A stretch of DNA of 64,000 nucleotides from Vitis vinifera (taxonomy: Eukaryota > Streptophyta > Magnoliopsida > Vitales > Vitaceae): positions 2,399,501 through 2,463,500 of the forward strand of contig NC_081810.1 in the NCBI RefSeq assembly GCF_030704535.1. Reading direction: 5' to 3'. Below, in pieces: positions 47,746 to 58,048 of this stretch; position 1 is the first letter of the stretch, and every line of letters begins with the position of its first letter. The notes below the pieces were generated by a model. That model ran no database searches. It was not told the DNA's origin and saw nothing but the letters and a program-made list of their open reading frames with translations. The translations under genes were made by a program, and so were the position numbers.

Positions 47746-50577
47746 CAAGAACATTTCAGGGTTCTAGGCTTGATATTTATAATGAGAAAATTTTCCCTGG
47801 AAGCCCTGACCTGATGTCTAAATTAATTAAACTTACATGACCTCAAAGTCGCTATATATATACTATATATACAGATGCCTGTCCATGTCTTGATCAGTAT
47901 TTAATTCGAGAAGCCTAACCTGCCTAACCTTACGATCATTTAATCAAATCATTCCTTTTACTACTTCAGCGATATGATTCTCCGGCCAGGGAATTGAAAA
48001 TTTATAAAATTATTGGCAGATTAACTTTTACTAGTTCACCGTTTCTCAGTCAATATAGTTGGTCTAATTAGGACAGAGCATTCAGGCGTAATCATCCAAA
48101 AGCAAGAGCTATTAAGAGAAGTTTGGGTCCATGAATGAGCTCATCACATTAGTTAATTAATAGAAGTTGATTTTGTTTTTCCCTGTTTTATTTAAGAAGT
48201 TGTTTCCAAAGTACCGCAAGCAGCCCCAATATATAAAAGCAATGGCAATTGATAAAGTCCTTTACGAAAAAGAAAGTTGGGTGGTTTAGGTGTGGAAATT
48301 AACATTCAAAGACATACTAATTTTTGTATCTATTTTGTTCTATTCCACTAAATTTCTTTATGATTTTTAATTTATGTATATTGCCGGTGGCATTTCTTCT
48401 CTCTTAGGAATTAGGGGAAAAAATTCATATGAAACTTGGTATCAGAGAAGTGCCATTAATAATATGAGAACTTGATGGAATTAGCTACCTGGCGGCTTGC
48501 TCTTGGTTATGAACAAAGTGATTATGATTGGAGAAATGAAACTGCCGGGTGTGACATTGGTTTTAGGCCATTTCACTAGCTAGTTTAAGGGTGCATCAAA
48601 ACTTAAGTAGGGAAACTGCCATCATTGATTATTGGTTTCGTGGTACTCCAACAAATGAGTGCTTATCTATAATATTGTTGAAGAAAAACTCAAATTCTTC
48701 ATGCCTATGGTTGTTTTTTTTTTCTTCCTTTTTATAGCCATCACATGAAGGGGCCAGGCCTTTTTCTATGCCATTACAGCCTTCTACAACTGTTATAGCC
48801 TTCTGTCATAAGTTGTCAAAAGTGGTTGAAGATTCATTTTCGGCATTAGGAAAGAAGGTTGGTTCTAAAGGTCATCTCTTGTGAAGGACCTCCCTCGTAG
48901 GTAAGTTAATTTTTTGTATTTTCAATTGCTTTTGGTCTGATTAAAACATAGAAATGTACTTTTTCAATTTTTTTCAAAAAAACATCACTAATTAGATGGT
49001 ATCACCTATACATTTTTGGATTTTATCGTTTGTATCATAATCTCATTTGTTTATATCTTTGTACCTTGGTCCTATTGGTTTTTATCCTTATTCGATGATC
49101 TAGATCTCACCATACATATTCAACGGTACCATGGATCATTTATTCGGTAGGTAGCATTATGATATCTTAACATTTTCTATTGCTTTTCCTTGATGAAAAA
49201 AATTGCATGTAGTTGTCATACAGGAGCATCATGGCATATATATACTTAAGGTCCTTCCTTTGTTAGATTGGTGAAGGTAATTTACGGATGCTGGTCTTTC
49301 AAAGAGTTAAAAAGTTGTACATGATATCCTTCCATGTTGGAGAAACACTTCAATTAATAACTCGAAAGGAAGGCTTTTCTTCTTTTAAGTTGCTTATAGA
49401 AAACAATCTTAAGAAAGTATACTGCAGCTGAATTCATAATTGGCTACCATTCTTCAATGATGCCTCCATTTTCCGTTTGTTGACTGTTTGCCACTGGTGA
49501 GGCTAGTTGGCTATTGATGATTGATTGTCCTTTCATTTAGATTCAAACACTGGCAGTTTAACCAATAGTGGGCAAATTAATTTGGACGCCTCCTATGGAA
49601 ATGATATCAATATATTGTGCTTTATAATGAATATTTTGACAAAATAAATGCACATATATCCCGGTGGCTTTAATTATAATGTCCTAATCTTAAATAAGTA
49701 AATAAATAAGGCCTCATCTTTAGTTTTAAATAAAAAAATTTAATATAGACTAAAACAAATTTTGAATTGAAATTTCAACTGATCAACAGATCAGGCATCC
49801 TTGAAGGCCATCACACTTTTGTACATAAATACCTGCCTTGTACACTAATGAAAGCATTAACTAGAGATACATGCAAGATGGGTATAAATAAAAGTGAATA
49901 CTGTGAACCCTTTGAGCAGTGAATGAAAAAAAAAAAAAAAGATTTCAGGACCTTTTGAGTTCTTAAGAGACTTAGAAATATTGATAGGTTGGATGCTTAA
50001 TTTAATGAGCCAAATTTGAATATTGATGGAAAAGCACGGCAAAGCTAATAACTTAGCCATCGCCAGCATGCTTCAAAGCTTGCTGGAATTAGAAATGTAT
50101 TACCATGGAAACTACTGTTGAGCAGCACTACTAGATGCAGCTTAACAATGTTTCACATGTTGAAACTCTCTGCGGGCTTTGCTCAACTTGAGAGCCACAC
50201 ATTTCGATATTTTCAATTTCTAATTGTTTACTCTGGAGGCTTTCTGCGCATTAATGAGAATTACAGTTGACCCTCGGTGAAGTTTTGCCTCTGATCCATC
50301 TGGGGTACATTCTCACATTCAAATCAATGCAAACATTCCTTTTTATTTCAATATCAGTAACATAATTTGTAGACAGTGAATGGATAAATATGATCCTGTG
50401 GAAAAAAATCAATCGTAATATATTTGTATTCATGACTCATGAATACGAATAAAATCAAAATCACATGAAGAAAGGCAAAGAAGCATCCATGGGCCAAAAC
50501 CCTTATTCTTAACGCCATTGTCTTCTTTGAGTTTAGGTGGTCGTCAATGTGTCCCCAAAGAATATCTGCAGGCTCCT
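47746..50577. other. Spacer between extensins 3 and 4
   Basis: To about 49690 the sequence is AT-rich with no supported gene. The segment 49080-49170 is related to 7285-7350 by a shared ATCTCA-type block. From 49695 onward the sequence belongs to the duplicated extensin 4 unit, including a small conserved minus-strand frame (49857-50069) of unknown meaning and the likely extensin 4 3' UTR near 50500-50609. Confidence 0.5.
49857..50060 (-). other. Small conserved frame of unknown nature (copy A)
   Basis: The minus-strand frame starts MLAMAKLLAL and is about 70 codons long, with an F-run encoded by an A15 tract. A second copy in unit B (55792-55995) keeps the first 45 residues nearly intact, then frameshifts. 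It may be the remnant of a first exon with a hydrophobic N-terminus, or chance conservation through the duplication. No family is recognised. Confidence 0.3.
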
Positions 50578-50609
50578 TTTATTAATTACATTTTCTATCA
50601 ACCAATGAG

Positions 50610-50695
50610 CTGCAAAAAAGATTATAAAAATATTAATTCCATAAATATAATAAAATCCAGGAGTGAATAGGCTGAAACCTAAGTCTTATACTCAC
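50610..50695 (-). other. 3'-UTR intron of extensin 4
   Basis: Minus-strand donor GTGAGT at 50695 and acceptor TTTTTTGCAG ending at 50610 give 86 bases, starting 28 bases past the stop. AATAAA (50583-50578) lies shortly after the acceptor. Confidence 0.65.
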
Positions 50696-50722
50696 ATAAA
50701 GCAAGTAGAAATAGCCGATCTT

Positions 50723-51946
50723 TTAGTAATAGTATGGAGGTGGTGGTGATGGAGAAGGCGGAGGTGGAGACTTGTAGTAATAGGGTGGAGGGGGTGAGGG
50801 AGATGGTGGTGGTGGGGATTTGTAGTAATAAGGTGGGGGAGGTGATGGAGAAGGTGGTGGTGGAGACTTATAGACATATGGAGGAGGAGGTGATGGAGAT
50901 GGTGGTGGTGGGGATGGAGAAGGTGGTGGTGGGGATTTGTAGACATATGGAGGAGGTGGAGATGGAGATAGTGGTGGTGGAGGTTTGTAAATATAAGGAG
51001 GGGGAGGTGATGGTGATGGAGGAGGTGGGGATTTGTAGACATATGGAGGTGGTGGTGATGGTGAAGGTGGTGGTGGTGATTTGTAGATGTAAGGAGGAGG
51101 AGGTGAAGGAGACGGAGGAGGTGGGGATTTGTAAACATACGGAGGTGGAGGTGAGAGAGATGGTGGTGGTGGAGATTTGTAAATGTAAGGAGGGGGAGGT
51201 GATGGTGATGGAGGAGGTGGGGATTTATAAACATATGGAGGAGGTGGTGATGGTGAAGGTGGTGGGGGTGATTTGTAGATGTAAGGCGGAGGAGGTGAAG
51301 GAGATGGAGGTGGTGGGGATTTGTAAACATACGGTGGTGGAGGTGAGGGAGATGGTGGTGGTGGGGATTTGTAAATGTAAGGAGGGGGAGGTGATGGTGA
51401 TGGAGGAGGTGGAGACTTATAAACATAAGGAGGAGGAGGTGATGGAGATGGAGGAGGGGGAGACTTGTAAATGTAAGGAGGTGGTGGTGATGGTGAAGGT
51501 GGTGGTGGTGATTTATAAATATAAGGAGGGGGAGGTGATGGTGATGGAGGAGGTGGTGACTTGTAATAGTAGGGAGGTGGAGGAGATGGAGATGGTGGCG
51601 GTGGTGATTTATAGAAATAAGGAGGTGGTGGTGAAGGAGAAGGTGGAGGTGGTGATTTGTAGTAGTAAGGTGGTGGCGGAGAGGGAGATGGAGGAGGTGG
51701 AGACTTGTAGTAGTAACGAGGTGGAGGAGATGGTGATGGGGGTGGTGGGGACTTATAGTAGTATGGAGAATGTGGTGATGGAGAGGGTGATGGTGGTGAT
51801 TTGTAGTGGTAAGGTGGATACTCATGCTGGTAATACGGTGGTGGAGGTGGAGATGCATAAATGTAAGGCTTGTCGTCTGCAGCTACATTACTGGCTATCA
51901 AGCAAAACGCCAAAGCAAAAACTAGATGAGGCCAAAAATTGGCCAT
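50723..51946 (-). CDS. Extensin 4: alternating VYK/IYK extensin (407 aa)
   Basis: It is a secreted extensin. The signal peptide [23 protein letters not shown] is followed by [19 protein letters not shown]. Units of [16 protein letters not shown] then fill the protein: Y-type near both ends, and in the middle a strict alternation of VYK and IYK, giving a 30-residue dimer repeat. It ends at a bare YYY, so the last module is cut after the crosslink motif. One linker has PPPPLSPS and one an extra SPSPPPP. The ATG at 51946 is the first in frame; upstream codons LE precede it without an ATG. It is the duplicate partner of extensin 5, and both share promoter, TATA and 3'-UTR intron. Confidence 0.95.
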   Translation of the reverse strand: MANFWPHLVFALAFCLIASNVAADDKPYIYASPPPPPYYQHEYPPYHYKSPPSPSPSPHSPYYYKSPPPPSPSPPPRYYYKSPPPPSPSPPPPYYYKSPPPPSPSPPPPYFYKSPPPPSPSPPPPYYYKSPPPPSPSPPPPYIYKSPPPPSPSPPPPYIYKSPPPPSPSPPPPYVYKSPPPPSPSPPPPYIYKSPPPPSPSPPPPYVYKSPPPPSPSPPPPYIYKSPPPPSPSPPPPYVYKSPPPPSPSPPPPYIYKSPPPPSLSPPPPYVYKSPPPPSPSPPPPYIYKSPPPPSPSPPPPYVYKSPPPPSPSPPPPYIYKPPPPLSPSPPPPYVYKSPPPPSPSPPPPSPSPPPPYVYKSPPPPSPSPPPPYYYKSPPPPSPSPPPPYYYKSPPPPSPSPPPPYYY

Positions 51947-52050
51947 TTCCAGCAACCCTTAAGTCTGATCCCCAAAATGCAGGACTTCTACCTCAAAACT
52001 TCTATAGAAGGAACTTGTGAATGACTGGAAACGAGGGGCTCTGCAGAGCA

Positions 52051-52112
52051 TTTATAGTGATCTTTTGAGTAAGTGCAGCATTTGTTTAATAGTTGTTGAA
52101 AGCTTCCAACTT
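52051..52112 (-). promoter_or_regulatory. Core promoter and proximal conserved block of extensin 4
   Basis: The minus strand reads GATCACTATAAATGC, with TATA at about 52058-52051 and the ATG about 105 bases downstream. The GTTTAATAGTTGTTGAAA block (52084-52101 on +) lies directly upstream, as in extensins 3 and 5. Confidence 0.75.
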
Positions 52113-52172
52113 GTAAAATACCTAACAATTTGAAAAAGTATCCCAAGTTATTCAAGTATTTGACAATATGTC

Positions 52173-52238
52173 ATGGGATTCCACTACTCTCTTGATGGAT
52201 TAGATGCACTAAAGATACATGTCTAAGAAGAGGTCAAA
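52173..52238 (-). promoter_or_regulatory. Upstream promoter module of extensin 4
   Basis: ATGGGATTCCACTA (52173-52186) is the decayed palindrome. AGGTCAAA (52231-52238, TTTGACCT on the coding strand) is the W-box-like partner. Spacing to the TATA box matches extensins 1-3. Confidence 0.5.
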
Positions 52239-53815
52239 AGAACTAATGTGAGAAAATTTCAGGGTCTCAGAAAATCTTCCATGTAGCCATGCCAAATGGA
52301 TGCCAGCAGCTAGCCTGCCGGCCATCAGCTGACAAGTACAACAGCTAGGGCCAGCCGGTGGATTATTAATAATGATAATTGTAGGTCTTGGATCTCACAT
52401 AGACTTGGTCTTCCTACCAAATATCAAGAACTTGGACACATATGTACAGAATATTTGGCATAAAGCTGAAAAATCATTCCAACAATGAAGTTGGTTGATG
52501 TTAATTAAGTCTAGAAATTTAATTTACTGAAAAATCTTTCTACTCTTTGTTCTTCTCTTCTATATATTAATTTGTCTTCTATTTCAGCCATGAATTCTTT
52601 GAAATTTTCTTCGACTAACATATATATATATATATATGGGCAATTTTTTTTCCTTTTCTACATTTAAATTTCCAGTCATTGGTATAACTACAATATGCAA
52701 TACTGGGTATGAATCATGAACAAGATTAACATTCTAGCTGCTTTTGTCTGGTTTGGTCCATGCAAAGGTACCTGTGATTATCAAGTTTTCAATATAAGTT
52801 AGTTTAGCTTGTCTTTTATGTTCATTAAAAAGACCAGTTCCAAACCTCTAGCCAATAAAATAGATGCAGTGACAATCAAAAAGTCATTTGTGAAGAAGAA
52901 GATAGGGTGATGAGGCATGAAATGTTCAAGGACATACTAGTTAGATTTCTTTTAGTTTTTGTATCCTTTTCTAGGATTCCTTGTCAGTTACATTGATTTG
53001 GTATATTGTATGTAAAGAGAAATTTGATGACATCTCCAATGGGAATCAGTTGCCATCGGCACTTGTCTTTCCCATTATAAAGCAAATTAACCAAGTCAAG
53101 ATGAAGCTTGGTTGTCCTACACCATTATCTGCCATCAATTAATTATATTCCAAGTTGATTGAAATGATTATACTAGTTAACGAGATCGCTCCATTTATAT
53201 TCGGACAGTGCTTGCCATCACTATCTGAAATGGAACTATTAGATAAGAAATTTGTTGAGGCCATTTAGCTACAGCTTACATACAATGTCAAATATGAAAT
53301 TTTTGCCATCACTATCAGTCCACATTCATACAAACTGTTTAAATGCTAGCTAGGAAGAAGCTACTTAGAGATCTTGTTCATTTTGAAATACAAATTTTAA
53401 CTGGAAAATTCATCATGATGTGCTTGAGATATGAATATATAGGTTTATAGATTATTTAAGGATTTCCATTATTCTGACTAATTCTGCCAGAAGTTCTCCA
53501 TTGTCTCCCTATAGCTAGTTTGTATTCTCTTTTTTTTTGTTTAAATATTTTAGGAGAAGGTTTTAACAAGGCAAGTTTCACCCTAATATGACAAAAGCAA
53601 GAAGATGAACCTACTTCGGTTGCAGACAATATTATTGTACTAGATTTTTGGGCTACTAATGGCTTATTAGCCTTTAGGAGGCTTTCAATCCTGGAACATT
53701 GAATTAATTTATAGGTTTTAAACCTATTATTTTCTGTTTCAATGACATTTAAGATTTTAGTTATTTGAAAATTGGGATAAGCTTTATGGCTAAGTTGGAA
53801 GAGCTTTTATAAAAA

Positions 53816-55222
53816 CTAGAAGAAGTCATAATGTTCCTTCATTTTGTACATAAATTTTATGTATTCATTATGATACATATCTTTTTCTTCTTCAAAAAAG
53901 GTTTCAAGAAACCATTTTCTAGCTTTGGAATTTTTCTTAGAATAGAAATGCTCTTTAAGCAGTTCTTTATTTATCTCAACGTTATTAACTTGTATCACCA
54001 TTGGGTGATTGATGTCTGCATAGCCAATGCCGAACAAAGTGGGAGTTCCTAATCTCCTAGAGGATGCTTCAAATGGTGGGATTTCGACCCTATATATTGG
54101 TTTATTAATGTGGTTAGAACTTTCCCAAACTCCTTCGCAGGTTTCCTTCCTCGAAATTTGTATTGGAACCGAAGATGTAGACCTTCTCAAAGATGGTCTA
54201 GATGACTCTTTAGTCTCTATCTTTATATTTCTAGAAGGAAATCTTATTTATACTTAGTCATCTTTATGCTCAATGATATTAGAAGGTTTCATAGAAACAG
54301 GAACTTCAACTGGAACAACATCTAGTAATTTCTAAATTTCAAAACCTCAATATCTTCCCATCTAACCTTCTATGGGACAAACACTTTTAATTTTAAAATA
54401 TTTGTTTGAAATAGGGTAGTTTCTCTCCTTTTATCCTTTAAGGCTTTCTCTAGCCTAACATTAGGACTAATTGTTGTCATGGTTTTACAAAATATTCTTT
54501 AAATTAGCACCATATTTTGGGCTAACAGATTCATATCAAAACCAATGGTTTTAATATTTAGGGTTAAAACGTCTAGAATAATTGGATCAATAAGAGAGAT
54601 AGAAAAATTTGGGAAACAGTTAAAATAAACTAATCCCTATGTTACTAACCCTAACAAAGAATCCAAATATTGGTTGTGCTTGGTATCTCTTAAGCTTATA
54701 AGCACTGAGTTATTAAGCCCTTCTCTAGTTAGAAGCTTAATAGCTATTTGCACTAGCCCTAAATGAAGGAATTTATAATCTTCTTGGGCTTTTTCTATTA
54801 TCCTTCTAGGTAATAGTTTGAATGTCGTCTGTTTTTTAATAATAGCAAGAATTTCTTCTACTGTTTGATATGATAATCTGAACGGAATTCATAAGTTCCT
54901 CTATTACAGACTAATTTAGAGGATGCATGTTTTGGGAATCATCCAGTTTTGAAGATGATCCTTTATATCTGCTATAGAAACAATTTTTTATTTTTAGAAG
55001 ATAGTCTTAAGGTAAAAAAAGAGCAAAATAAATTGGCTATGATGAGAGGAGTCAAGAATATCTAAACTTCAAAATTAAAGCTCTCTGTAGGATCGGACAA
55101 CGATTAATATTGCTATACTACCCTTCCTGGGTCTGACTAGGCTATGTGTCAAAGTCCAAAGAGTAACCCTTCAATATGAGATATTATCTCTCCCTAACTG
55201 ACTCTGATACCATTCTAGCCTA
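53816..55222 (-). mobile_element. Reverse-transcribing element relic (LTR retrotransposon or pararetrovirus type)
   Basis: TGGTATCAGAGTC on the minus strand (near 55217-55205) matches the initiator tRNA-Met primer-binding site used by copia elements and plant pararetroviruses. Downstream in that orientation the sequence is degenerate, with many stops, until a 124-codon open frame (54190-53816) rich in charged residues. Its character resembles retroelement structural polyproteins, but no domain is certain. I see no LTR next to the primer site, which leaves an endogenous pararetrovirus fragment possible. The element is broken and non-functional. It lies exactly between the two extensin duplication units. 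Confidence 0.45.
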
Positions 55223-55791
55223 GAATATACATATATATGTATATAATTAAACATAATTAAACAGTAAGCATACTTAGACAGTTTCAAATATAGTCGAACA
55301 TATACTAGCAAATCAATAAGGAATAAAGAGAAATCTTATAAGAAACCGAGGGGAATCTTACACTCAAAAGGACAGAGGAGTTGTTACAAGCCTATACTTT
55401 AATTCACCGAGCACCCTCACATGAACACCCAAAAGATCACTTCAAACACTCAGGCATACACTCAGAAGCTTAGTAAGGAATGATTCCTTAGTAAGAAAAG
55501 AGTAAATAAAAAATTTAATATAAATTAAAGACTAAATAAACAAGGCCTCATCCTCAGCTTTAAATAATTTTTTTTTAATATAATTAAGACAAATTTTGAA
55601 TATTTGAAATTTCAACTGATCACAGATCAGGCATCCTTGAAGGCTATCAGTCACTTGACTACTTCTAGATGAGTTATAAAATTGCTTGAGAAATTATCTG
55701 CTTTAGCCAGTTAATTTCTAGGCAAATGTTCAACAGGTTACTCAGAATACCCTCCATAATAGAATGAGCCGAGTCGAAAGCACTAATTATA

Positions 55792-55988
55792 CTAGAGATA
55801 CATGCAATATGGGTATAAATAAAAGTGAATACTGTGAACCCTTTGAGCAGTGAAGGAAAAAAAAATGGTCTCAGAACCTTTCGAGTCCTTAAGAGACTTA
55901 GAAATTTTGCAAGGATCGATACTTAAATTAATGAGCCAAATTTGAATATTGATGGAAAAGCACATCAAAGCTAGTAACTTAGCCATGG
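55792..55988 (-). other. Small conserved frame of unknown nature (copy B)
   Basis: It has the same start (MLAMAKLLAL) as copy A and differs by a few substitutions over the first 45 residues. A shorter A-run shifts the frame afterwards. Loss of frame here argues against a maintained long protein. Confidence 0.3.
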
Positions 55989-56509
55989 CCAGCATGCATC
56001 AAAGCTTGCTGGCATTAGAAATGTACTATGATGGAAACTGCCGTGAAGCAGCACTACTAGATGCAGCTTAACAATGTTTCACATGTTGAAACTCTCTGCG
56101 GGCTTTGCTCAACTTGCGAGCCACGCATTTCTATATTTTCAATTTCTAATTGTTTACTCTGGGCTTTTTGCTCATAAATGAAGTTTTGCCTTTGATCCAT
56201 CTGGGGCACATTCTCACATTCAAATCACTGCAAAAATTCCTTTTTATTTCAATATCAGTAACATAATTTGTAGACAGTGAATGGATAAACACGATCCTGA
56301 GGAAAAAAATCAATCGTAATATACTTAGATTCATGACTCATGAATACAAATAAAATCAAAATCACATGAAGAAAGGCAAAGAAGCATCCATGGGCTTTGA
56401 CCCTTATTCTGAACGCCATTGTCTTCTTTGAGTTTAACTGGTCGTCAATGTATCCCCAAAGAACATGTGGCTCCTTCTTTTATTAATTACTTTTCTATCA
56501 ACCAATGAG

Positions 56510-56595
56510 CTGCAAAAAAGATAATAAAAACATTAATTTCATAAAAATAATAAAAACCAGGAGTGAATAAGCTGAAACATAAGTGTTATGCTTAC
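56510..56595 (-). other. 3'-UTR intron of extensin 5
   Basis: Minus-strand donor GTAAGC at 56595 and acceptor TTTTTTGCAG ending at 56510 give 86 bases, colinear with the extensin 4 intron. Confidence 0.65.
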
Positions 56596-56622
56596 ATAAA
56601 ACAAGTAGAAATGGCCGATCTT

Positions 56623-57882
56623 TTAGTAATGGTATGGAGGTGGTGGTGATGGAGAAGGTGGAGGTGGAGACTTGTAGTAGGGTGGAGGGGGTGAGGGAGA
56701 TGGTGGTGGTGGAGATTTGTAGTAATAAGGTGGGGGAGGTGATGGAGAAGGTGGTGGTGGAGACTTATAAACATATGGAGGAGGAGGTGATGGAGATGGT
56801 GGTGGTGGGGATTTGTAAATGTAAGGAGGCGGAGGTGATGGAGAAGGTGGTGGTGGGGATTTGTAGACATATGGAGGAGGTGGAGATGGAGATGGTGGTG
56901 GTGGGGATTTATAAATGTAAGGAGTTGGAGGTGATGGTGATGGAGGAGGTGGGGATTTATATACATATGGAGGGGGTGGGGATGGTGAAGGTGGTGGTGG
57001 TGATTTATAGATATAAGGAGGAGGAGGTGAAGGAGATGAAGGAGGTGGAGATTTGTAAACATATGGAGGTGGAGGTAAGGGAGATGGTGGTGGAGATTTG
57101 TGAATATAAGGAGGGGGAGGTGATGGTGATGGAGGAGGTGGGGACTTATAGATATATGGAGGAGGTGGTGATGGTGAAGGTGGTGGTGGTGATTTGTAGA
57201 TGTAAGGTGGAGGAGGTGAAGGAGATGGAGGAGGTGGTGAATTGTAAACATACGGAGGAGGAGGTGAGGGAGATGGTGGTGGTGGTGAATTGTAAACATA
57301 CGGAGGTGGAGGTGAGGGAGATGGTGGTGGTGGGGATTTATAAATGTAAGGAGGGGGAGGTGATGGTGATGGAGGAGGTGGAGACTTGTAAACATAAGGA
57401 GGAGGTGGAGACTTGTAAATGTAAGGAGGTGGTGGTGATGGTGAAGGTGGTGGTGGTGATTTATAAATATAAGGAGGGGGAGGTGATGGTGATGGAGGAG
57501 GTGGTGACTTGTAATAGTGGGGAGGTGGAGGAGATGGAGATGGTGGCGGTGGTGATTTATAGAAATAAGGAGATGGTGGTGAAGGAGAAGGTGGAGGTGG
57601 TGATTTGTAGTAGTAAGGTGGTGGCGGAGAGGGAGATGGAGGAGGTGGAGACTTGTAGTAGTAACGAGGTGGAGGAGATGGTGATGAGGGTGGTGGGGAC
57701 TTATAGTAGTATGGAGAATGTGGTGATGGTGGTGATTTGTAGCGGTAAGGCGGATACTCATGCTGGTAATAAGGTGGTGGAGGCGGAGATGCATAAATGT
57801 AAGGCTTGTCGTCCGCAGCTACATTACTGGCTATCAAGCAAAACGCCAAGGCAAAAACTAGATGAGGCCAAAAATTGGCCAT
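56623..57882 (-). CDS. Extensin 5: VYK/IYK extensin, duplicate of extensin 4 (419 aa)
   Basis: It is a secreted extensin with a signal peptide identical to that of extensin 4. The repeat body is the same family but has drifted: two VYN units in place of VYK, one IHK, one unit shortened to SPPPPYVYK, a PTPYIYK unit, and a C-terminus ending YHY instead of YYY. Losing Tyr or Lys at these places slightly lowers its expected crosslink density. Unit numbers differ from extensin 4 by in-frame gain and loss only, consistent with selection for an open frame. The ATG at 57882 is the first in frame. Promoter, TATA and 3'-UTR intron are all conserved, so both duplicates are probably expressed. Confidence 0.95.
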   Translation of the reverse strand: MANFWPHLVFALAFCLIASNVAADDKPYIYASPPPPPYYQHEYPPYRYKSPPSPHSPYYYKSPPPSSPSPPPRYYYKSPPPPSPSPPPPYYYKSPPPPSPSPPSPYFYKSPPPPSPSPPPPHYYKSPPPPSPSPPPPYIYKSPPPPSPSPPPPYIYKSPPPPYVYKSPPPPSPSPPPPYIYKSPPPPSPSPPPPYVYNSPPPPSPSPPPPYVYNSPPPPSPSPPPPYIYKSPPPPSPSPPPPYIYKSPPPPSPSPPPPYIHKSPPPSPLPPPPYVYKSPPPSSPSPPPPYIYKSPPPPSPSPPPPYVYKSPPPPSPSPPTPYIYKSPPPPSPSPPPPYVYKSPPPPSPSPPPPYIYKSPPPPSPSPPPPYVYKSPPPPSPSPPPPYYYKSPPPPSPSPPPPYYKSPPPPSPSPPPPYHY

Positions 57883-57985
57883 TTCCAGCAACCCTTAAGT
57901 CTGATCCCCAATATGCAGGACTTCTACCTCAAAACGTCTGTAGAAGGAACTTATTAATGACTGGAAACGAGGGGCTCTGCAGAGC

Positions 57986-58048
57986 TTTTATAGTGATCTT
58001 CTGAGCAAGTGCAGCATTTGTTTAATAGTTGTTGAAAGCTTCCAACTT
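57986..58048 (-). promoter_or_regulatory. Core promoter and proximal conserved block of extensin 5
   Basis: The minus strand reads GATCACTATAAAAGC, with TATA at about 57994-57986 and 104 bases to the ATG. GTTTAATAGTTGTTGAAA (58019-58036 on +) and TTCCAACT follow upstream. The outer module is GGATTCCACTA (58111-58121) and AGGTCAAA (58148-58155). Confidence 0.75.

Larger units (their letters stand above)
49695..53480. repeat. Segmental duplication unit A (carries extensin 4)
   Basis: It aligns with 55528-59235 through non-coding flanks as well as the gene. Shared landmarks in order are AGGCCTCATC, CAGATCAGGCATCCTTGAAG, the small frame near 50060, the gene, its promoter, GCCAGCAGCTAGCCTGCCGG and CATCATGATGTGCTTGAGAT. 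Several indels and many substitutions show it is not very recent. Confidence 0.8.
52239..56509. other. Spacer between extensins 4 and 5
   Basis: The end of unit A runs to about 53480. A retroelement relic on the minus strand fills 53816-55222. Unit B starts near 55528 and contains the second copy of the small frame (55792-55995). There is a TA run at 52619-52637. No functional gene is supported. Confidence 0.5.
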
